NCBI GenBank assembly: GCA_913045055.1
Contig: CAJWPI010000001.1
Span: 31,299 to 95,298 of the forward strand
Direction of reading: 5' to 3'
DNA from: an uncultured Gammaproteobacteria bacterium
GTDB taxonomy: Bacteria > Pseudomonadota > Gammaproteobacteria > Magnimaribacterales > Magnimaribacteraceae
Length of the DNA stretch: 64,000 bases
The notes under the pieces are model-generated. The model did no database searches. It had not been told where the DNA came from and saw only the letters and a list, made by a program, of their open reading frames with translations. The translations under genes and the position numbers were made by a program. This document shows positions 57,327-64,000 of the stretch, piece after piece. How positions within the stretch are numbered: position 1 is the stretch's first letter; every line of letters begins with the position of its first letter.

Positions 57327-58190
57327 ATGCCGAATACTAAAGAAATAAGAAGCCAGATAGCGAGCATTGGAAACACACAGAAAATAACCAGTGCAATGGA
57401 GAAGGTTGCAGCTAGCAAGATGAAAAAGACCCAAGAGAGGATGGAAAAGGGCAGGCCCTATAGGGACAGAATGGTAGAGGTGATAGGCCACCTTGCTAAT
57501 GGACAGCCTGAATACAAGCCGACCTATATGGTGGAAAGAGAAGCAAAAAGTATAGCTATAATTGTTATAACCTCAGACAAGGGCTTGTGTGGCGGCCTTA
57601 ACGCAAACCTTCTTAGAGAGGTTACTGGTTTTGCAAAGCAGCACTCGGAACAAGGAAAAGATATAAGCTTTTCCCTAATAGGAACCAAGGCAAGGGCTTT
57701 CTTTCGATCATATGGGGGGAAGGTTTTGTCAGCTACTGAGAAGCTAGGAGATGACCCCTCTATAGAGCAGCTGGTAGGTTCAATGAAGTTGCTACTCGAT
57801 TCTTTTAGTGAAGAGAATCTAGACAGGGTTTACTTGGCAAGCAATCGGTTTGAAAACACCATGACACAAGCCCCTGAGATCAGACAGCTACTTCCGCTGA
57901 AAAGGCTTGAAGAAGAAAAGCAGGAGTCTCTCTGGGACTATATTTATGAACCTGATGACTCTAGAGGCTTATTGGATGGTTTGATGGAAAGATATATAGA
58001 GTCGCTGGTATATCAGGCGGTGGTGGAAAACATTGCCTGCGAACAAGCTGCAAAAATGGTTGCAATGAAAAGCGCAACAGATAATGCGGGTGAGCTGATA
58101 GAGGAACTTCAACTTGTTTATAACAACGCCAGACAGGCCGCTATAACTCAGGAAATTTCTGAGATTGTTGCGGGCGCTGAGGCACTTTAA
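57327..58190 (+). CDS. atpG: ATP synthase F1 subunit gamma
   Basis: Central rotor shaft of 287 residues (E. coli 287). The N-terminal helix has IRSQIASIGNTQKITSAMEKVAASKMKK; the middle has TSDKGLCGGLNANLL near 79-93; the C-terminal helix ends with NNARQAAITQEISEIVAGAEAL. It lies 13 bases after atpA. Confidence 0.97.
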   Translation: MPNTKEIRSQIASIGNTQKITSAMEKVAASKMKKTQERMEKGRPYRDRMVEVIGHLANGQPEYKPTYMVEREAKSIAIIVITSDKGLCGGLNANLLREVTGFAKQHSEQGKDISFSLIGTKARAFFRSYGGKVLSATEKLGDDPSIEQLVGSMKLLLDSFSEENLDRVYLASNRFENTMTQAPEIRQLLPLKRLEEEKQESLWDYIYEPDDSRGLLDGLMERYIESLVYQAVVENIACEQAAKMVAMKSATDNAGELIEELQLVYNNARQAAITQEISEIVAGAEAL

Positions 58191-58203
58191 TTATTGGAAG
58201 TAA

Positions 58204-59583
<1,380 letters not shown>

Positions 59584-59587
59584 ATAA

Positions 59588-60001
59588 ATGCCTTTAATTC
59601 AGTGCAACATAGTAAGCCCAGAAGGAGAGCTGTTCTCAGGAGAAGTTGAAATGCTGACAGCGGATGGTGGTACCGGTGAGATAGCCATAACCCCAAGACA
59701 TGCACCACTGTTAACAAACCTCAAGCCAGGCCCGGTTAAGCTAGTGCTTGAGGGTGGAGAGGAAGAGGTTTTCTTTGCTTCTGGAGGCTTTTTAGAAGTA
59801 CAGCCTGGTGTTATAACCCTTCTTACAGATGTAGCAGAAAGGGCTGACGATATAGATGCAGCAGAAGCAGAAAGAGCCAAAGAGTTGGCCGAAAGAGAGT
59901 TAGAAGACCAGAAGTCAGAACTAGACTATTCACTAGCCGCAGCTCAATTAGCTGAAGCAGCTGCAAGACTAAAAGCCTTGCAGAAACTACGCAAGAAGTA
60001 G
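59588..60001 (+). CDS. atpC: ATP synthase F1 subunit epsilon
   Basis: Rotor-associated regulatory subunit of 137 residues. An N-terminal beta-sandwich (VSPEGELFSGEVEMLTADGGTGEIAITPRHAPLLT near 8-42) precedes the C-terminal two-helix inhibitory domain rich in Ala and Glu (about 88-137). It follows atpD by 4 bases and is the last gene of the atp operon. Confidence 0.96.
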   Translation: MPLIQCNIVSPEGELFSGEVEMLTADGGTGEIAITPRHAPLLTNLKPGPVKLVLEGGEEEVFFASGGFLEVQPGVITLLTDVAERADDIDAAEAERAKELAERELEDQKSELDYSLAAAQLAEAAARLKALQKLRKK

Positions 60002-60011
60002 TTTAATTGCG

Positions 60012-60040
60012 CCTCTTTTATTTGCTAGAGGGGAGTTTTT
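60012..60040 (+). terminator. Weak candidate terminator after atpC
   Basis: CCTCT (60012-60016) pairs with AGAGG (60027-60031), followed after GGGAG by TTTTT (60036-60040). The stem is short and the loop is ten bases, so read-through into glmU is likely. Confidence 0.3.
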
Positions 60041-60057
60041 GAGTTAAAAAGTTTTTA

Positions 60058-61416
60058 ATGAAGCCAGATTTTATAATTTTAGCGGCCGGAAAAGGCCAAA
60101 GAATGTTGGGCAATCAGCCTAAAGTCCTCCATGAGGTGGGAGGCATTCCTATGGCCCAACGCCTACTAAACACGATTCACGAAATAAAAAATTCTAAGAC
60201 AATAGTTGTTATAGGTGACCAGTCACAAAAAGTTAAAAACAAGCTTAAGGTTTCAAAAAAAACAGCGTGGGTCAAACAAAAAAACCAGCTAGGCACTGCT
60301 CACGCAGTAAAAACTGCACTTTCTCAAACAAGACCAGGTTCGATAGTGGTAGTTTTGTATGGAGATGTTCCGCTTGTGCAAAGCAAAACTTTAAATAAGC
60401 TTTTAAAGTTAGCTTCTAACAAGAGTCTAGCAGCGATCACTTTCAAGGCTGAAAACCCCAGGGGCTACGGGAGAATAATAAGAAGCTCTAGAAATCAAGT
60501 AGAGGCAATCATTGAAGAAAAAGATGCAAGCAAAGCCCAAAGAAACATACAGGAAGTAAACTCAGGCATGCTGGCTTTACACTCCAGCGTCTTAAAGAAA
60601 CTCTTGCCAGTGATAAAAAACAAAAATGCCGCTGGAGAGTACTACTTAACAGATGTTGTCGGTTTGGCTCGAAAGTCTGGAATAAGCATCAAGCCTCTTT
60701 TGTTAGAAAATCCCAGCGAAGCTCTTGGAGCCAATACGCCGGAAGAGCTACAAGAATTGGAAAGAGCCTGTCAGAGACAACAAGCCTTGCGTTTGGTTGG
60801 TGCTGGCATTCAGGTAGCGGATATTAATAGAATAGATGTACGCGGATCCTTGAGCGCAGGAAAAGGTTCTTTTATTGATGTTAATAACGTGTTTGAAGGA
60901 AGCGTGGTTTTAGGAAAAGAAGTCAAAGTGGGTCCAAATTGTTTCATAAAAGATTCAGTTATAGAGGACAGGGTGACCCTGAAAGCAAACACTGTGATTG
61001 AAGATTCTAGGGTTGGAAAGGGCTGTATCCTAGGGCCTTTTACACGCGTAAGAGGCGGCACTACCCTTGAAAGCTCATCAGAACTTGGGAACTTTGTTGA
61101 AGCAAATCGCTCGAAGGTAGGCAGGTCTTCAAAAGCCAAACATTTGACTTATCTGGGAGATGCAACCCTAGGAGAGCAGGTTAACGTTGGGGCTGGAACT
61201 ATAACATGCAACTATGATGGGATAAAAAAACACAAGACCAAAATGGCCGATAATGTTTTCATAGGCTCCAATACCTCATTAGTTGCCCCCGTGTCTTTGG
61301 GGGAGGGCTCTTATACTGGTGCAGGATCGGTTATTACAAAAAGTGTGCCAAAGGAATCTCTGGCCATAGGCAGAGCAAGACAGTCTCCACCAATCAAAAG
61401 GAAGAAGAAAAAATAA
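60058..61416 (+). CDS. glmU: Bifunctional UDP-GlcNAc pyrophosphorylase / GlcN-1-P acetyltransferase
   Basis: Last two steps to UDP-GlcNAc, for peptidoglycan and lipopolysaccharide. It has 452 residues. The N-terminal nucleotidyltransferase has LAAGKGQRM near 8-16, LGTAHAV near 78 and YGDVPL near 101. The C-terminal left-handed beta-helix shows hexapeptide repeats (about 250-440) and the acetyltransferase block NYDGIKKHKTKMADNVFIGS. The stop overlaps glmS by one base (TAATG). Confidence 0.96.
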   Translation: MKPDFIILAAGKGQRMLGNQPKVLHEVGGIPMAQRLLNTIHEIKNSKTIVVIGDQSQKVKNKLKVSKKTAWVKQKNQLGTAHAVKTALSQTRPGSIVVVLYGDVPLVQSKTLNKLLKLASNKSLAAITFKAENPRGYGRIIRSSRNQVEAIIEEKDASKAQRNIQEVNSGMLALHSSVLKKLLPVIKNKNAAGEYYLTDVVGLARKSGISIKPLLLENPSEALGANTPEELQELERACQRQQALRLVGAGIQVADINRIDVRGSLSAGKGSFIDVNNVFEGSVVLGKEVKVGPNCFIKDSVIEDRVTLKANTVIEDSRVGKGCILGPFTRVRGGTTLESSSELGNFVEANRSKVGRSSKAKHLTYLGDATLGEQVNVGAGTITCNYDGIKKHKTKMADNVFIGSNTSLVAPVSLGEGSYTGAGSVITKSVPKESLAIGRARQSPPIKRKKKK

Positions 61417-63251
61417 TGTGTGGAATCATAGGAATAGCATCCAACGAAAAGGTTGTAGATAAGCTTTTAACCGGTTTAACAAGACAGGAATACAGGGGCT
61501 ATGATTCTGCTGGACTTGCAGTGTTTGGAAATGAATCTAATGAAGTTCAGTTAATTAAGAGGAAAGGGAAGGTCTCAGAGCTTCAGCTAGCCATAGCAGA
61601 AAGCCCTATGAATGGAAATACCGGAATCGCTCACACCAGATGGGCCACCCACGGAATTCCTGCAGAAGAAAATGCGCACCCCCACCACTCAAACGGCGAG
61701 GTGTTTGTGGTTCATAATGGAATTATAGAAAACCACGAAGAGGTAAGAACAACTCTAAGGGCATTGGGCTACGAGTTTGAGTCTAATACCGATACAGAAG
61801 TTATTGCCCACTTAATTCATGCTAAATTAGCAAACTCATCTAAATCTTTAATAGAGGCTGTTCAGAGTGCAATAAAGGACCTAGAAGGTTCTTATGCTAT
61901 CGGTGCAGTTCACATAAAAGAACCGCAGGTAATAGCAGCCGCCAGAAAAGGCAGCCCCCTCGTAGTAGCAAAAGGCAATGGGGAAAATCTTATCGCTTCA
62001 GATCAGCTGGCTTTAGCAGACTTTGCTGAAGAATTTATTTTCCTTGAAGAAGGAGACACCACCTTAATTACCCCCACCTCAACCCAGCTTTGGGATATAG
62101 AAGATAAAGAAATAGAACGACCCGTGGTAGTGGCTAAGGCTTTAGGTGAGACTGTAGAAAAGGGCAGCTATCGCCACTTCATGTTAAAAGAAATTGCTGA
62201 GCAGCCAGAGAAGGTAAAAGAGCTCTTAATGGGGCAGTTAACAGAGTCCGGCGTTCAACAGGAAATTTTTGGTCCGGAAGCGCCTGATATTTTTAAAGAG
62301 GTTGAGTCAGTTCAAATTGTAGCCTGTGGAACAAGTTACCATGCTGGCTTAGTTGCTAAATATTGGCTAGAGGGGCTTGCGGGCATGCCTTGTGGAGTTG
62401 AGGTTGCAAGCGAGTTTAGATACAGGAATAAGGTGGTAGGCCCAAACACATTGTTTATAACCATTTCGCAATCAGGAGAGACAGCGGACACTTTGGCGTG
62501 CCTTAGGTTTGCTAAAGATGCAGGATATTTGGCTAGGCTAGGAATTTGCAACGTACCAACAAGCTCATTAGCCCGAGAGTCAGACCTGGTATTTCTTACC
62601 AAAGCTGGCCCAGAAATAGGAGTCGCCTCCACCAAGGCCTTTACCACCCAACTGGCCGGACTATTAATGCTAACTTTGGTCTTAGGAAGACACCACGGTC
62701 TTTCTGAGGTGGCTGAAAAAAGAATTAATGAGTCGCTTAGGGCGTTGCCTGATTCCCTAGATGCCGTAATGAAGCTAGAAACAGAAATTATAAAAATGGC
62801 TGAAGATTTTGATAACAAGGAGCACGCTCTTTTTCTAGGAAGAGGAATACACTATCCCGTAGCAATGGAGGGGGCCCTCAAACTTAAAGAAATTTCCTAT
62901 ATACACGCAGAAGCCTACCCAGCGGGTGAGCTTAAGCATGGACCTTTAGCCCTTGTAGACTCCGACATGCCCGTTATAGCAGTTGCCCCTAATAACGAAC
63001 TTTTAGAGAAACTAAAATCAAACTTAGAAGAGGTAAAGGCAAGAGGTGGGAAGTTGTATGTTTTTGGTCACTCCCACGCTACTCAAGACGGAGCTGTAGA
63101 AAAATTTATAGAGCTTCCAGAAATACCCGAACTCATAGCACCACTTATCTATACCATCCCCCTTCAGCTGCTCGCATATCACGTGGCCATACTTAAGGGC
63201 ACAGACATAGACCAGCCAAGAAACTTGGCTAAGTCAGTCACAGTTGAATAA
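61416..63251 (+). CDS. glmS: Glutamine-fructose-6-phosphate aminotransferase
   Basis: Makes glucosamine-6-phosphate from fructose-6-phosphate and glutamine. It has 611 residues (E. coli 609). The N-terminal nucleophile is Cys2 in MCGIIGIA; the glutaminase domain has HTRWATHG near 70-77. Two SIS domains follow: SQSGETADTLACL near 350 and LGRGIHYPVAMEGALKLKEISYIHAEAYPAGELKHGP near 472-508. The C-terminus PRNLAKSVTVE is standard. Coupled to glmU. Confidence 0.97.
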   Translation: MCGIIGIASNEKVVDKLLTGLTRQEYRGYDSAGLAVFGNESNEVQLIKRKGKVSELQLAIAESPMNGNTGIAHTRWATHGIPAEENAHPHHSNGEVFVVHNGIIENHEEVRTTLRALGYEFESNTDTEVIAHLIHAKLANSSKSLIEAVQSAIKDLEGSYAIGAVHIKEPQVIAAARKGSPLVVAKGNGENLIASDQLALADFAEEFIFLEEGDTTLITPTSTQLWDIEDKEIERPVVVAKALGETVEKGSYRHFMLKEIAEQPEKVKELLMGQLTESGVQQEIFGPEAPDIFKEVESVQIVACGTSYHAGLVAKYWLEGLAGMPCGVEVASEFRYRNKVVGPNTLFITISQSGETADTLACLRFAKDAGYLARLGICNVPTSSLARESDLVFLTKAGPEIGVASTKAFTTQLAGLLMLTLVLGRHHGLSEVAEKRINESLRALPDSLDAVMKLETEIIKMAEDFDNKEHALFLGRGIHYPVAMEGALKLKEISYIHAEAYPAGELKHGPLALVDSDMPVIAVAPNNELLEKLKSNLEEVKARGGKLYVFGHSHATQDGAVEKFIELPEIPELIAPLIYTIPLQLLAYHVAILKGTDIDQPRNLAKSVTVE

Positions 63252-63283
63252 GATTGAATGTCGAAGTAGGTTATACTAAAAAC

Positions 63284-63493
63284 ATGATAGAAAAGATAAA
63301 AAAACATTTTTCTAACTTAAACAATACCCAAAAGGTAGTTTATTTAATACTTGTCAGTTTTATTGTTTTCGGAGAACCATTACTTAGAGAATTGGGAGTT
63401 TCATCTAGAAGGACAGGAAGTATCCAGTTCGGAATCATAATGGTTTCTGTTTTGGGGATTTTTCTTTTTAAGGATAAATCTGAGGAAAATTAA
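63284..63493 (+). CDS. Small hypothetical membrane protein
   Basis: A 69-residue protein from ATG 63284: a basic N-terminus (MIEKIKKHF), a hydrophobic segment about 18-34 (VVYLILVSFIVFGEPLL), a short polar turn GVSSRRTGS and a second hydrophobic segment about 48-62, then a charged tail. I do not recognise the family. The longer frame from TTG 63254 is less likely because it begins three bases after the glmS stop with no ribosome-binding site. Function unknown. Confidence 0.5.
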   Translation: MIEKIKKHFSNLNNTQKVVYLILVSFIVFGEPLLRELGVSSRRTGSIQFGIIMVSVLGIFLFKDKSEEN

Positions 63494-63590
63494 AAAAAAC
63501 TACTTCGACGATCAAACGACATCAGTGACTGTAGAGTAAGCTATAACCGTTATTCAGTTAACAGTTTTTAACAAGCTTTGTTTTTTGGGC

Positions 63591-63830
63591 CTAGCTTAAT
63601 TTGCCGTCAATACTTTTAAGGTGTTCATAAATCAAAATAAATATTGCACCAAGCCCAAAGCTTAAAATTATAAGCAGAGGGGCAACCAAAAGAACCACCA
63701 AAACAACACTAAACGGCGCACCAGTGCCTATAGCAAAAACTCCAAATATTACAGTTGCCGCTATAAACAAAATCACGACAACTCGAAAAATTTGGATATA
63801 AATATCCGCTATCTTTTTTATAAACTCCAT
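63591..63830 (-). CDS. Small hypothetical membrane protein
   Basis: A 79-residue protein with two hydrophobic segments (about 15-36 and 41-68) and a polar C-terminus (YEHLKSIDGKLS). A near-perfect AAGGAGG ribosome-binding site precedes ATG 63830 at good spacing, which supports real translation. No family is recognised. It is divergent from the partial gene at 63963 and shares its upstream region, including the inverted repeat at 63856-63877. Confidence 0.6.
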   Translation of the reverse strand: MEFIKKIADIYIQIFRVVVILFIAATVIFGVFAIGTGAPFSVVLVVLLVAPLLIILSFGLGAIFILIYEHLKSIDGKLS

Positions 63831-63855
63831 AAATCCTCCTTCATATGATTTTTTA

Positions 63856-63877
63856 GTTTAATATCGCTATATTAAAC
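63856..63877. promoter_or_regulatory. Perfect inverted repeat between divergent genes
   Basis: GTTTAATAT (63856-63864) and ATATTAAAC (63869-63877) form a perfect 9-base inverted repeat around CGCT. It sits 25 bases upstream of the leftward membrane protein gene and 85 bases upstream of the rightward gene. There is no T-run after it on either strand, so an operator is likelier than a terminator. Confidence 0.45.
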
Positions 63878-63962
63878 CCATAACAGAAAAGAATAACCAT
63901 TTCGTTAAGCGGAAAGAGCAGTGAATTAAAAAGAAGATTAGAACCAGTTTTAGGAGAATATT

Positions 63963-64000
63963 ATGACAGAACCAATTGAAACGGCTGTACATACGCACAT
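63963..64000 (+). CDS. Start of an unidentified gene, truncated by the window
   Basis: ATG 63963 follows an AGGAG ribosome-binding site (63952-63956) at six bases and opens a frame reading MTEPIETAVHTH to the window end. Only 12 residues are visible, too few to assign a family. Confidence 0.55.
   Translation, partial: MTEPIETAVHTH

Noticed and set aside
63569..63585. AACAAGCTTTGTT followed by TTTT as a terminator after the 69-residue gene
   Set aside because: Five A/T-rich pairs with a three-base loop; could be chance in AT-rich sequence.

Overview
The window is a dense, AT-rich (by eye well under 45% GC) bacterial chromosome segment with almost only core genes and no gene-free stretch longer than about 230 bases. 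Gene content and order point to a gammaproteobacterium. The dapF-DUF484-xerC-yigB operon is the E. coli one. The run tsaC/aroE...fmt-trkA...lpxL-[glycyl-tRNA synthetase]-gmhB-plsC-gyrB-recF-dnaN-dnaA matches the Pseudomonas-type origin region, and rpmH-rnpA-yidD-yidC-mnmE-mnmG-rsmG-parA-parB-atpBEFHAGDC-glmU-glmS continues it. Compact spacing, many TTG/GTG starts, low GC, an aa3 oxidase and genes for acyl-CoA and N-acyl-amino-acid breakdown suit a streamlined marine heterotroph (SAR86-like is my guess, not proven).

Layout. 1-3.4 kb: dapF (5' end cut off), DUF484, xerC, a HAD phosphatase and a cytochrome c5. 3.4-7.8 kb: FAD-linked oxidase and SDR, tRNA-Arg(CCG), an N-acyl-D-amino-acid deacylase-type amidohydrolase and a DUF1330 protein. 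7.8-12.8 kb, minus strand: nitroreductase, acyl-CoA synthetase, MaoC hydratase, CitE-type lyase, dsbA and cytochrome c4. 12.8-21.1 kb, plus strand: engB, a structured gap, polA, dsbB, pckA, gshA and a quinone oxidoreductase. 21.1-29.9 kb: a full aa3-type cytochrome c oxidase locus (ctaC, ctaD, cox11, cox3, SURF1, heme A and heme O synthases, SCO1) with small accessory genes. 29.9-39.3 kb: aroE, tsaC and purE, then fmt, trkA, trkH, a lipid A acyltransferase, an alpha2-type glycyl-tRNA synthetase, gmhB and plsC. 39.3-45.4 kb, minus strand: gyrB, recF (carrying a near-perfect parS site), dnaN and dnaA. 45.5-63.3 kb, plus strand: rpmH through mnmE, an origin-like AT-rich gap, mnmG, rsmG, parAB, the whole F1Fo ATP synthase operon, glmU and glmS. 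63.3-64 kb: two small membrane proteins, a perfect inverted repeat and the start of a further gene.

How the genes work together. The cox cluster, c-type cytochromes and ATP synthase form an aerobic respiratory chain. DsbA and DsbB form the periplasmic disulfide pathway. dnaA, dnaN, gyrB and parAB with parS form the replication and segregation hub.

No CRISPR array, prophage, insertion sequence or clear defence system was seen. The observations most worth following are: (1) an abrupt strand-composition switch at the mnmE-mnmG gap, which has oriC-like features but a skew polarity opposite to that expected of an origin; (2) a single-chain alpha2 glycyl-tRNA synthetase exactly where gammaproteobacteria carry glyQ-glyS; (3) a lysine-rich N-terminal tail on GyrB; (4) a multi-hairpin region between engB and polA.
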